A stretch of DNA of 64,000 nucleotides from an uncultured Dorea sp. (GCA_900550865.1 URTM01000001.1:62001-126000); one strand, 5' to 3'; numbered from the stretch's first letter, positions 35,740 to 44,657 are shown. Program-made: numbers and translations. The notes: a model not told the origin generated them from the sequence alone.

Positions 35740-37461
35740 CTATCCCCTCTCTTTTCTGTCTGTTCCAAGCTTTCTGTAACGGTTCATACAGGCATAAATT
35801 TCCTGTATACGCGGTCTTGCAAGATTTCCCGGTACGGTATTTCCTTCACACACACCGGCAAGCCCTTTTTTATCCAGAACGTTCTCCACCTGTTCTATGG
35901 CCTGTCCAAGTGTCTTCCTGCCATCAAATATCTCCTCTTCCAGGAAACGTACGATCTGCCCCAGTGTATTTAACTGCTCACTGTCCACAAGCTGTTCCAC
36001 ATACCGCAGATCAATCGTCTCATGACCGATCATGACCGCATCGCGTCCCATTGTTTTTAATTTCACCCTGCCTTTCTGGCGGATGCCCGGATTCTTACGC
36101 ACCTTCCGGTCAAACGATGGCTGTTCCGGCTTTTCTTCCGGAAACTTCAATGCCGGATAGTCTGAAGCCGCTTTCTTTGCCAGTTCCGTGATTTCTCTCG
36201 GAACATACTTATCCATCTGAATAATCTGATCCGCAATCTGGAAATAGGCTCCGGAGCTTCCCGCTACCAGTACGGTCGATATTCCATACTCCTGATAAAG
36301 ATCCCGCACACGCTCAATAAACGGTGTGATCGGCTCCATGTCACGGTGGATCACCTGCTGCATCAGCTCATCCCTCACCATAAAATTCGTTGCACTCGTA
36401 TCTTCATCGATCAGAAATACCTGTGTTCCTGCTTCCATACTTTCTATCACATTCGCCGCCTGTGACGTACTTCCGCTTGCATCTTCCGTGTCGAACGCAT
36501 ACGTATCTTTTCCGTTCGGCAGATCATTGATAAACATGGAAATGTCTGTATGCCGGATGCTTCTGCCGTCTTCTGCGCGAATCTTCATTGCGGTATCATC
36601 TGTGACTACATATTCCCTGCCATCTCCTGCAATATGCGGATATACACCACTCTCCAGTGCTTTCAAAAGCGTTGATTTACCATGATAGCCGCCACCTACA
36701 ACCAGAGTGATTCCCTTTCGTATTCCCATTCCGGTGAGCACACCTTTATATGGAAGCTTCATCGTAACTTTCATAGAATCCGGCGAGACAAACGGCACCG
36801 CATCCTTCATCGGTCTCTGGGAAACGCCCGACTCTCTCGGAAGGACCGAACCGTCAGCAACAAATGCTATCAGTCCCTCTTTTTTCAGCTGTTCCCGAAT
36901 ATATTCCTGATCCACGGCAAGTTCTGCCGCCCTCTTTACTGCATTCTGGTCCATGTTCTTATAATACAGGGCTTTTTCCACACACGCCGGCAGATACTGA
37001 TACAGAATCTTAATCAGCTCTCCTGCCTGGATCGTACGTCCTCTTGCCGGGAATCCGACCTCAAACCGGACAATAATATTCCCTGTCTTTTCCTCTATCT
37101 CACAGGCCGTACGTTCCAGCACTTCCTGACCACATCTTGACACCTGGATGATCCCGCTTTTTCCGGAACCGTGTGCCTGAAACGAGTACCGTTCCAGTTG
37201 CTTTGCAAAATTCCGCAGCAGATAATCTGCCACAGCCGTCTTTTTACATTTGCTGTCATATAGATTTCCCGGAATTCGGGCCGCTCTTCCTGCCACCTGT
37301 ATATGCAGCCTGGACGGTGCCGCAAACGGATCTCCCTGTACATGATCGATCCCCAGTATATATGTTCCAAACTGGTATGCGCCTCTGGTATCCTTATATG
37401 CCGGATATCCTCTGTGATCAATACGCTCCAGTATCTGTTTTAAATCTTCTGATGTCTTCAT
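35740..37461 (-). CDS. ABC-class ATPase (PF09818-type)
   Basis: The 573-residue protein belongs to the predicted ATPases of ABC class. It has an unusual Walker A GGGYHGKST (about 253-261), Walker B VFLIDEDTSATNFM (about 350-363) and a long N-terminal domain (1-240). It has no membrane part. A distant relative in trypanosomes, MRB1590, is an RNA-binding ATPase of the editing machinery. The bacterial role is not known. It lies 4 bp before rsmD and may be in the same operon. Confidence 0.75.
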   Translation of the reverse strand: MKTSEDLKQILERIDHRGYPAYKDTRGAYQFGTYILGIDHVQGDPFAAPSRLHIQVAGRAARIPGNLYDSKCKKTAVADYLLRNFAKQLERYSFQAHGSGKSGIIQVSRCGQEVLERTACEIEEKTGNIIVRFEVGFPARGRTIQAGELIKILYQYLPACVEKALYYKNMDQNAVKRAAELAVDQEYIREQLKKEGLIAFVADGSVLPRESGVSQRPMKDAVPFVSPDSMKVTMKLPYKGVLTGMGIRKGITLVVGGGYHGKSTLLKALESGVYPHIAGDGREYVVTDDTAMKIRAEDGRSIRHTDISMFINDLPNGKDTYAFDTEDASGSTSQAANVIESMEAGTQVFLIDEDTSATNFMVRDELMQQVIHRDMEPITPFIERVRDLYQEYGISTVLVAGSSGAYFQIADQIIQMDKYVPREITELAKKAASDYPALKFPEEKPEQPSFDRKVRKNPGIRQKGRVKLKTMGRDAVMIGHETIDLRYVEQLVDSEQLNTLGQIVRFLEEEIFDGRKTLGQAIEQVENVLDKKGLAGVCEGNTVPGNLARPRIQEIYACMNRYRKLGTDRKERG

Positions 37462-37470
37462 ATTTATAAT

Positions 37471-37620
37471 GTTACTGTTCCTTTTTATTCTCTATTCTAT
37501 CCTTTACAGATCTGTTTTTCTTATTCACTATTCTCTTTCTTGCAGATCTGTTTTTCTTATTCACTATTCTCTTTTTCGTAGCTCTGCTTTTCTTATTCGC
37601 TTCTCTGGCTTCTACAGATC
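37471..37620. repeat. 36-bp tandem repeat after ybaK
   Basis: About four copies of a 36-bp unit, marked by CAGATCTG or a near match at 37507, 37543, 37579 and 37615. The last copy merges with the end of ybaK. Minus-strand reading gives an open 12-residue repeat of the type NKKNRSARKRIV. Confidence 0.75.
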
Positions 37621-38148
37621 CACAATTCTTGCTCTGTGATGGATCGCCGGAAGATACTTCTGAAGCAGATCCTTCGTTTTAAATTTCAAATGGCTGGTGT
37701 TGATTCCCGGGTTGCAGCCGAACCATTCTGCCTCTGCAACTTCCTTATCTATAATCACCTGCACATAATCATCTTCATCGGTCAGAAGCCCTGCAACACT
37801 CGCTGATCCCGGTGTTGTGCCAAGATGTTCCAGCATCTTCTCCGGCGGTGCAAATGACATATGGGACACGCCCAGTTTTTTACTGAATGAAGAAGTGTCA
37901 AATGCTTTGTCTGCCGGCATTACCAGTAAAAAGAAGGTTGTCTTCTTCTGGTTACAGAGAAAGACATTCTTCCGGATCTCTGTTCCGATCGCCTTATCCA
38001 CTTCCGCACATTCTTCCATCGAAGATGCCGGATCATTATCCACCTGTTCATATGGTATTTTTAATTTTTCCAATGTATCGTAGAATTTCCGCTCTAACGG
38101 CATTCTTTCGTCTGCCGGTGCTTTTGTTCTTATTTCACTGATATACAT
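37612..38148 (-). CDS. ybaK: Cys-tRNA(Pro)/Cys-tRNA deacylase
   Basis: The start is the ATG at 38148 behind GGAGG; the longer frame lacks a ribosome site. The 178-residue protein is a YbaK/ProX family editing enzyme with the conserved KNVFLCNQKKTTFFLLVMPAD block and the G-T-T-P-G-S loop near 130-136. It deacylates mischarged tRNA(Pro). Its 3' end is followed at once by a 36-bp tandem repeat that copies its last bases. Confidence 0.85.
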   Translation of the reverse strand: MYISEIRTKAPADERMPLERKFYDTLEKLKIPYEQVDNDPASSMEECAEVDKAIGTEIRKNVFLCNQKKTTFFLLVMPADKAFDTSSFSKKLGVSHMSFAPPEKMLEHLGTTPGSASVAGLLTDEDDYVQVIIDKEVAEAEWFGCNPGINTSHLKFKTKDLLQKYLPAIHHRARIVDL

Positions 38149-38325
38149 AACAATAAACCTCCGTTTCCGATATTTATACTTGTTAACATTATATCGAATC
38201 TGCACAGTGATTGCAATTTTTACATTACAATTTTATCCGTTATGAATTTCTGTTTTTTTCATTCTATGTTATACTATAGTTGGTATTTTATATATTTTCA
38301 AAAGGTCATAAAGGAGAAAAAAGAC

Positions 38326-38943
38326 ATGAAATACGTATTAGCATCAGCTTCTCCCAGAAGGCAGGAGCTGCTTACCCAGGCAGGATTCACATTCGACGTG
38401 ATCCCGTCTGCAGTCGATGAAAAGATCACCAAAGATATTCCGTCCGATGTTGTGATGGAACTGGCGCACCAGAAAGCTCTTGATGTATATGAATCAAAGA
38501 TAAAAGACAATCCCGCATATCAGGGTGAAGGCTGTATCGTCATCGGTGCCGACACCATTGTGTCTTACCGCGGTGAGATTCTTGGAAAACCGGCAGATAG
38601 CGAAGAAGCTTTTGATATGCTTTCCATGCTTGCAGACCGCACACATCAGGTCTATACCGGAGTCACATTCGCAGGGTGTATCCGCGGGCAGCAGGTCTCA
38701 CATACATTCTACGAAAAAACGGATGTCACCTTTTATCCGGTCACAAAAGAGGATCTTCATGCTTATGTTGACAGCGGTGATTCTCTTGACAAAGCCGGCG
38801 CCTACGGCATTCAGGGCGCATTTGCCATCCACGTAAAAGGGATCGAAGGCGATTATAATAATGTAGTCGGCCTTCCGATCGCACGGCTCTACCATGAGCT
38901 TGATTCCATTTTGCCAAAGGAGAAGATACATTATGCATTCTAG
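38326..38943 (+). CDS. maf: Maf family nucleotide pyrophosphatase
   Basis: The start is the ATG at 38326 after AAAGGAG, giving 205 residues. Maf motifs are intact: ASASPRRQELL (6-16), SAVDE, KALDV, GADTIV and the FYPVTKEDL region. It hydrolyses dTTP/UTP or modified nucleotides and is linked to division arrest in Bacillus. It overlaps the CDF transporter gene by 11 bp. Confidence 0.93.
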   Translation: MKYVLASASPRRQELLTQAGFTFDVIPSAVDEKITKDIPSDVVMELAHQKALDVYESKIKDNPAYQGEGCIVIGADTIVSYRGEILGKPADSEEAFDMLSMLADRTHQVYTGVTFAGCIRGQQVSHTFYEKTDVTFYPVTKEDLHAYVDSGDSLDKAGAYGIQGAFAIHVKGIEGDYNNVVGLPIARLYHELDSILPKEKIHYAF

Positions 38944-39898
38944 CCGGAGCAAACAGAAATACGAAAAATCCGCACTCCGTATCTCCATCACAGGAAGTAC
39001 GATTTTCGTAATCCTGGAGATCGTTATGGCGGTCATCACAAGGTCGCAGGCCGTCCTTCTGGACAGTGTCTATGACGGCGTCGAGATTCTGATGGTATTC
39101 GTGTCACTTTCACTGGTTCCGCTAATGTACAAGCCGTCCAGCGAAAGCCACCCATTTGGTTACCAGCAGATTGAATCCTTATTTGTTGTTGTAAAAGGTG
39201 CGATCATGATCGCTGTTACCGTCGGACTGATCATCAACAACATCCAGATCATCTTCCACGGCGGCCAGCATGTCAACTTTTCCATGGTTGCGTATTTTGA
39301 AATGAGCGCCACCTTAGTCAGTATCGCCGTGATCTTCCTGCTTCGCAGGATGAACAGTAAACTGACTTCACCGATCGTGATCATGGAGATCCAGGAATGG
39401 CAGATCGACTCTGTCGCATCGTTTGGTATGTGCATCGCATTCTTTCTGCCACAGGTTATAACCGGAGAATGGTTCCAGCCTTTGATTCCTTATCTCGACC
39501 CGATACTGGCGATCATCCTGTCCCTTTTTATGCTTCCGGTTCCAATAAAAACCGTGATCACGGGACTTCGGGATCTGTTCTTACTCCCTCCGGAGGAAGA
39601 AACGGTTCAGGAGATCAAAGATATCGTATCTCCGATTCTTGCTACATACGGGGACACAAAATTATATTATGATATCCTGCGTACCGGACGGAAATTATGG
39701 ATCAGCGTGTATATCACCATGAACCGTGATATGATCTCTATTTCCAAGTTCAAATCCGTACAGAAAGAGATCATTCAGGCTCTTTCAAAAGAATATCAGG
39801 ACTTCTATTTTGAACTGCTTCCGGACATTGAATACACCGGGGATACAGAGGTTCCTGAGCCTGTTTCTGAGCCTGTTCCTGATGAAGAAGAAACTTAA
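38933..39898 (+). CDS. CDF family cation efflux protein
   Basis: The start is the ATG at 38933 with AGGAG ten bases upstream. The 321-residue protein has six membrane segments with D-rich helix 2 (LLDSVYDGVEILM), the HPFGYQQIE turn and helix 5 (WQIDSVASFGM), then a cytoplasmic domain of about 95 residues. CDF proteins export Zn, Fe, Mn or other divalent ions by proton antiport. The metal site sequence does not tell which. The tail carries a P-E-P-V-S/P repeat. Confidence 0.85.
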   Translation: MHSSRSKQKYEKSALRISITGSTIFVILEIVMAVITRSQAVLLDSVYDGVEILMVFVSLSLVPLMYKPSSESHPFGYQQIESLFVVVKGAIMIAVTVGLIINNIQIIFHGGQHVNFSMVAYFEMSATLVSIAVIFLLRRMNSKLTSPIVIMEIQEWQIDSVASFGMCIAFFLPQVITGEWFQPLIPYLDPILAIILSLFMLPVPIKTVITGLRDLFLLPPEEETVQEIKDIVSPILATYGDTKLYYDILRTGRKLWISVYITMNRDMISISKFKSVQKEIIQALSKEYQDFYFELLPDIEYTGDTEVPEPVSEPVPDEEET

Positions 39899-39986
39899 TC
39901 TACAGAACCTGCCACTGGCAGATTTCCTTGTATACTTTGGTATGCGTAAGAGGCTGCCGGCAAAATCGCCGGCAGCCTCTTTTTGA
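39882..39986 (+). CDS. Possible 34-residue peptide, NLPLA element copy C
   Basis: An ATG at 39882, 17 bases before the CDF stop codon and in another frame, opens a 34-codon ORF (MKKKLNLQNLPLADF...) whose stop lies in the T-run of the terminator. Its N-L-P-L-A and GM-R-KR blocks recur at 6127 and 16132. Changes among copies are mostly synonymous, which supports past or present coding. It has no clear ribosome site and could be coupled to the CDF gene. Confidence 0.4.
   Translation: MKKKLNLQNLPLADFLVYFGMRKRLPAKSPAASF
39950..39979. terminator. Terminator between CDF and argD-like genes
   Basis: A GC-rich perfect 12-bp stem (GAGGCTGCCGGC with its complement), six-base loop, then TTTTT on the plus strand. 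Confidence 0.92.
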
Positions 39987-40056
39987 AGGTAGTTCTATGA
40001 ATCAAAATTGTGATAACATCTAAATCATTTATATTCTATCTTTTCTTATATTGTTC

Positions 40057-41286
40057 TTACTTACTTTCGTATTTTGCAGCTGCATCTTCGATAGACGCTC
40101 TCATGATCAGCATCAGCTCATCGATCTGTTTCTTTGTTACGATAAGTGGTGGAATCATACGGTTTACGCTGTCTCCGATTGCTGTGATCAATGCCATTCT
40201 GTCAAGGCATCCGTGTTTTACTTCTACGGCGATTGGAATATCATATTCGCATCCAACCAGAAGTCCACGTCCTCTTGTTTCTTTTACATGTGGGAGTTTT
40301 GCAAGTTCCTGTTTCATGTATTCTCCCATCTCTTTTGCATTTTCACTTAAGTTATTATCAAGAATCTCTGTTACAGATGCAAGACCTGCTGCACATGTTA
40401 CACAGTGTCCGCCATATGTAGAACCATGTGTTCCTGCTGTAAATGCCTTTGCTACTTTTTCTGTTGCACAACATGCTGCTAATGGCATTCCGCCTCCGAC
40501 TGCTTTTGCCATGGATACTGCATCTGGTTTTACGCCATATCCCATGTATGCCATCGGTGCTCCGGTACGTCCCCATCCTGTCTGAACCTCATCAAACAGA
40601 AGTAACATATCTTTTTCATCACATAATTTACGAAGTCCTTCGATGAATTCCTGTGTTGCAGGATGAACTCCACCTTCGCCCTGTACAGGCTCGATCATGA
40701 TCGCGATCGTGTTCTCTGTTACCTTAGATTTGAAATCTTCAAGGTTGTTATATTCTGCATAATCAAATCCCGGAAGCATTGGTTTGAATCCCATCTGGAT
40801 CGCATTGTCCGGCTGTCCTGTTGCAGACATTGCTCCATATGTTCTTCCGTGGAAACCATGTTTTGCTGTAATGATGTGATATCTTTCCGGTCCGAAGTTA
40901 TCCACACCATATTTTCTTGCCATCTTGATCATACATTCATTTGCTTCAGTTCCGGAGTTCTGATAAAAGATCTTATCCATTCCAATCGTATCACATATTT
41001 TCTTAGCCAGTAATGCCTGTGGAATCGTGTATGGGTAGTTAAATGTATGCATGATATCATCTAACTGATCCTTGATTGCTGCAATGACTTTTGGATTTCT
41101 GTTACCACAGCTGTTAACAGCAACCCCGCCGTAGAAATCAAGATATGCATTTCCCTCTTCATCATACAGATACATGCCTTCTGCTCTCTCTGCAATAAAA
41201 TCATATCTTTCATAAGTCTCCACCATATACTTATTGACCATGTCCTTCAACTCTTGTGCTGTAAGTCCCGTATCCTTTAATCTCAT
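40057..41286 (-). CDS. argD: Class III aminotransferase, ArgD/acetylornithine type
   Basis: The start is the ATG at 41286 behind GAGGAG, giving 409 residues. PLP lysine lies in SMAKAVGGG (about 255-264), the phosphate-binding block is SGTEANE, and Asp is in LLFDEVQTGWGRTG. It is closest in type to acetylornithine aminotransferase, but relatives act on ornithine, succinylornithine, putrescine or 4-aminobutyrate, and no other arginine genes adjoin it. The leader holds a promoter that runs directly into a terminator. Confidence 0.72.
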   Translation of the reverse strand: MRLKDTGLTAQELKDMVNKYMVETYERYDFIAERAEGMYLYDEEGNAYLDFYGGVAVNSCGNRNPKVIAAIKDQLDDIMHTFNYPYTIPQALLAKKICDTIGMDKIFYQNSGTEANECMIKMARKYGVDNFGPERYHIITAKHGFHGRTYGAMSATGQPDNAIQMGFKPMLPGFDYAEYNNLEDFKSKVTENTIAIMIEPVQGEGGVHPATQEFIEGLRKLCDEKDMLLLFDEVQTGWGRTGAPMAYMGYGVKPDAVSMAKAVGGGMPLAACCATEKVAKAFTAGTHGSTYGGHCVTCAAGLASVTEILDNNLSENAKEMGEYMKQELAKLPHVKETRGRGLLVGCEYDIPIAVEVKHGCLDRMALITAIGDSVNRMIPPLIVTKKQIDELMLIMRASIEDAAAKYESK

Positions 41287-41380
41287 AATAAAACTCCTCA
41301 CTTTCATTCATTTTCGAATTTGTTGAATTATGATCTCGTTCGTTTTCCTATCCTTTTATCACTCTGTCATTAGAACGAAA

Positions 41381-41414
41381 AAAGGCACCACACCCTAACG
41401 GGTATGGCACCTTT
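41381..41414 (-). terminator. Leader terminator/attenuator of argD-like gene
   Basis: Two 15-base arms (41381-41395 and 41400-41414) pair throughout on the minus strand, with three G-U pairs, followed by TTTTTTCG. It begins about 11 bases after the expected start of transcription and lies 95 bp upstream of the ATG. Confidence 0.8.
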
Positions 41415-41431
41415 GCCTTTCAACGATTCAA

Positions 41432-41460
41432 AGTATATACCTGTGTTTTTGAAACGTCAA
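41432..41460 (-). promoter_or_regulatory. Promoter upstream of the leader terminator
   Basis: Minus-strand TTGACG (41455-41460), 17 bp, TATACT (41432-41437). Confidence 0.75.
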
Positions 41461-41528
41461 TATGTTTTTTGAAATTTTTTCAAAAATATTTTTCCAAGCT
41501 GATTCACTAAAGTGTGCTAAAGCATAAA

Positions 41529-41556
41529 AAATAGAGTGTCATACGACACTCTATTT
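41529..41556 (-). terminator. Terminator of rpsU
   Basis: Perfect 12-bp stem AAATAGAGTGTC with its complement, four-base loop, minus-strand TTTTTTAT, ten bases past the stop. Confidence 0.92.
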
Positions 41557-41565
41557 CTGCACATA

Positions 41566-41742
41566 TTAGTTATACTTACGTTTTCTAGCAGCTTCAGATT
41601 TCTTTTTGCGTCTTACGCTTGGTTTTTCGTAATGTTCTCTTTTACGAATTTCCTGCTGAATACCAGCCTTTGCACAGTTTCTTTTGAATCTGCGTAAAGC
41701 GCTATCTAACGATTCGTTTTCTTTAACGATTACATTTGACAT
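41566..41742 (-). CDS. rpsU: 30S ribosomal protein S21
   Basis: The 58-residue protein (MSNVIVKENESLDSALRRF...) is highly basic at the C-terminus and matches S21 fully. The ATG at 41742 follows a strong GGAGGTTAGGTG region; the longer upstream frame is not coding. It is monocistronic, with a consensus-like promoter and a strong terminator. Confidence 0.96.
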   Translation of the reverse strand: MSNVIVKENESLDSALRRFKRNCAKAGIQQEIRKREHYEKPSVRRKKKSEAARKRKYN

Positions 41743-41821
41743 AGACTCACACCTAACCTCCCCTCCAGTCCTATATTGTGCATCATACGACTGTTCGGGT
41801 ATTTTTATTGCACTACATATG

Positions 41822-41849
41822 ATTATAACATATTTTTTTCTCACGTCAA
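41822..41849 (-). promoter_or_regulatory. Promoter of rpsU
   Basis: Minus-strand TTGACG (41844-41849), 16 bp, TATAAT (41822-41827). Confidence 0.75.
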
Positions 41850-41905
41850 CAACTTTCTTCCACTTTGGAAAAAATTGCAAAATTTCGCGAATTGACAGTA
41901 AAATT

Positions 41906-44545
41906 TTATGCAAGCTGTCCTTCCAATGCTTCTTTTGCAGCCTTCAGGGCATCCTCTACACCTGCCGGATTCTTACCACCGGCCTGTGCCATATTCGGAC
42001 GTCCGCCGCCACCGCCGCCAACTAATTTGGCAACAGCTTTGATCAGATTACCTGCATGGGCCCCCTGTTTCATTGCTCCGTCTGTAGCGGTAGCCATCAG
42101 GCTTACTTTTCCGTCGTTGACAGAAGCAAGCAGGATCACACCTTCGCCAAGTTTCTCTTTTAACTGGTCTCCAAGATCACGAAGACCATTCATATCTACA
42201 CCTTCCAGATGAGCAGCAAGGAATTTTACGCCCTTTACTTCTTCTACCTGGTTCATTACATCACCCATGGCATCTTTTGCAAGCTTGCTCTTTAAGCTTT
42301 CTACTTCGCTCTTTAATGCCTTATTTTCATTCATCAGATGAGATACCTTCTCTTCGATGTTTTCCGGTGTTGCTTTCAGTAATTTTGCTGTCTCATGAAG
42401 CTTCTTCTCCTGAGCGCTGTAGTATTCCAGAAGTCCCTTGGATGTCAGGGCTTCAATACGGCGTACTCCGGCAGCTACACCTGTCTCAGACAGGATCTTG
42501 AATGCCATGATGTTACCGGTATTGCTTACATGTGTACCACCACAGAATTCGATAGAGAAATCACCCATACTTACAACACGTACAATGTCTCCGTATTTTT
42601 CTCCGAACAGGGCAGCAGCTCCTGTCTTCTTAGCCTCTTCGATCGGCATATTTTTAATTACAACCGGAAGATTCTCACGAATCTTCTCGTTTACGATATC
42701 TTCTACCTGCTGCAGTTCTTCCGCTGTCATGGCAGAGAAATGTGTAAAGTCGAAACGCAGTCTCTGTGCATTATTCAGAGATCCTGCCTGTTCTACGTGA
42801 TTTCCAAGCACCATACGAAGGGCTTTCTGAAGCAGATGGGTTGCACTGTGGTTATTCTCGGCAAGCGCACGGTTCTCTTTGTCAACTTTCAGAGTTACCT
42901 TGTCGCCGACTTTGAGCATACCCTTTGTAACCCGTCCTACATGACCGAATTTGCCGCCTGCAAGCTTCACAACATCTTCTACGACAAATTCACCATCTTC
43001 TGTACAGATGATACCTTTATCGGCTTCCTGTCCACCCATTGTTGCATAGAATGGCGTCTTGGCAACGATGATCGTACCTTTATCTCCGTCTGTCAGTGCA
43101 TCTACAACTTCCGTCTCACTTGTCATAGCTGTTACTTCAGACTCAACTTCTAACTGATCATAGCCAACAAACTCAGAAGATAATTCTGCATCTAACTGAT
43201 CATATACGCTGGCATCTTTACCACTGTAGTTATGTGTACCGAATGTTCCCTCGGATTTTGCACGCTGTTCTTTCTGTGCTTCTTCGAATCCTTTTTCATC
43301 ATAAGTCAGACCCTTTTCTTCCAGGATCTCACTTGTCAGATCGATTGGGAATCCATAGGTATCATAAAGCTTAAATGCATTCTTTCCGGAAAGAACAGTC
43401 TCTCCATTCTTCTTCATCTCTTCTTCCATGTCTGCAAGAATAGAAAGTCCCTGGTCGATCGTCTTATTAAACTGCGCTTCCTCTTTTGCGATTACGTTAA
43501 AGATAAAGTCTTTCTTCTCTTCCAGTTCCGGATATCCGTCCTTGGATCCGTCAATAACAGTCTGTGCAAGCTCTACAAGGAATGCTCCCTTGATTCCAAG
43601 AAGTCTTCCGTGACGGCATGCACGGCGGAGAAGACGTCTTAATACATATCCACGTCCGCTGTTTGACGGAAGGATACCATCAGAGATCATAAATGTTACT
43701 GAACGGATGTGATCTGTCAGTACTCGGATGGATGTATCTGTATTATCATCCTTCTGATACTCTACTCCTGCCATATTACATACATGGTCTCTTAAAGCCT
43801 TTAATGTATCGATATCGAACATGGAATCAACATCCTGCACGATACATGCCAGACGTTCCAGTCCCATACCTGTATCGATGTTCTTCTGCTCTAATTCTGT
43901 ATAGTTATTATGTCCATCGTTGTCAAACTGTGTAAATACGTTGTTCCAGATTTCCATGTAACGGTCGCATTCACATCCAACTGTACATCCCGGCTCTCCG
44001 CATCCATATTTTTCTCCACGGTCATAATATACTTCTGAACATGGTCCGCAAGGTCCTGCTCCATGCTCCCAGAAGTTATCTTCTTTTCCAAAGCGGAAGA
44101 TTCTCTCCTCCGGAATTCCAATCTCTTTATTCCAGATTTCAAATGCTTCATCGTCATCCAGGTAAATGGATGGATATAATCTATCTGGATCCAGTCCCAC
44201 TACTTCTGTAAGGAACTCCCATGTCCAGTGAATTGCTTCGTCTTTAAAATAGTCTCCAAATGAGAAGTTACCAAGCATTTCGAAAAATGTACCATGTCTG
44301 GCAGTCTTTCCTACGTTCTCGATATCTCCTGTACGGATACATTTCTGACAGGTGGTAACTCGTCTTCTCGGCGGTATCTCCTGTCCTGTAAAATATGGTT
44401 TCAATGGTGCCATACCAGAGTTGATCAGTAACAGACTCTTATCGTTATGAGGCACTAATGAGAAACTCTTCATTGCCAGATGTCCCTTGCTTTCAAAGAA
44501 CTCAAGAAACATTCTTCTTAATTCGTTTACGCCATACTTCTGCAT
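41906..44545 (-). CDS. alaS: Alanyl-tRNA synthetase
   Basis: The start is ATG 44545 with AGGAGG upstream, giving 879 residues, the normal size. Catalytic class II domain (1-460), editing domain with HSATH and the CGGTH zinc motif, and C-terminal oligomerisation domain with glycine-rich VGGGGGGRPNMAQAGG end are all present. There is no T-box leader, unlike many Firmicute alaS genes. The promoter overlaps the terminator of the hydrogenase gene. Confidence 0.97.
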   Translation of the reverse strand: MQKYGVNELRRMFLEFFESKGHLAMKSFSLVPHNDKSLLLINSGMAPLKPYFTGQEIPPRRRVTTCQKCIRTGDIENVGKTARHGTFFEMLGNFSFGDYFKDEAIHWTWEFLTEVVGLDPDRLYPSIYLDDDEAFEIWNKEIGIPEERIFRFGKEDNFWEHGAGPCGPCSEVYYDRGEKYGCGEPGCTVGCECDRYMEIWNNVFTQFDNDGHNNYTELEQKNIDTGMGLERLACIVQDVDSMFDIDTLKALRDHVCNMAGVEYQKDDNTDTSIRVLTDHIRSVTFMISDGILPSNSGRGYVLRRLLRRACRHGRLLGIKGAFLVELAQTVIDGSKDGYPELEEKKDFIFNVIAKEEAQFNKTIDQGLSILADMEEEMKKNGETVLSGKNAFKLYDTYGFPIDLTSEILEEKGLTYDEKGFEEAQKEQRAKSEGTFGTHNYSGKDASVYDQLDAELSSEFVGYDQLEVESEVTAMTSETEVVDALTDGDKGTIIVAKTPFYATMGGQEADKGIICTEDGEFVVEDVVKLAGGKFGHVGRVTKGMLKVGDKVTLKVDKENRALAENNHSATHLLQKALRMVLGNHVEQAGSLNNAQRLRFDFTHFSAMTAEELQQVEDIVNEKIRENLPVVIKNMPIEEAKKTGAAALFGEKYGDIVRVVSMGDFSIEFCGGTHVSNTGNIMAFKILSETGVAAGVRRIEALTSKGLLEYYSAQEKKLHETAKLLKATPENIEEKVSHLMNENKALKSEVESLKSKLAKDAMGDVMNQVEEVKGVKFLAAHLEGVDMNGLRDLGDQLKEKLGEGVILLASVNDGKVSLMATATDGAMKQGAHAGNLIKAVAKLVGGGGGGRPNMAQAGGKNPAGVEDALKAAKEALEGQLA

Positions 44546-44611
44546 AATTTCCTCCTGCTCTACATTCATGTATCTAATCAGTATAAATATTTTTATCAAT
44601 ACTAACTTTTA

Positions 44612-44640
44612 ATTATAAAGAGAGACAGGCGTTTTGTCAA
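44612..44640 (-). promoter_or_regulatory. Consensus promoter of alaS
   Basis: Minus-strand TTGACA (44635-44640), 17 bp, TATAAT (44612-44617). The -35 sits in the loop of the hairpin at 44621-44657. Confidence 0.85.
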
Positions 44641-44657
44641 TCATTACGCCTGTCTCT
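44621..44657. terminator. Hairpin between hydrogenase and alaS
   Basis: Perfect 11-bp arms AGAGACAGGCG with complement, 15-base loop. T-rich flanks are modest (CTTTATAATT on minus, TTTTAAAC on plus). It lies about 85 bases past the hydrogenase stop. Confidence 0.7.

Noticed and set aside
41502..41519. Half-match to the his operator (CAC-N6-GTGCTA) upstream of the argD-like gene
   Set aside because: Only one arm is intact and it lies about 40 bp beyond the -35, so it is not a convincing operator.
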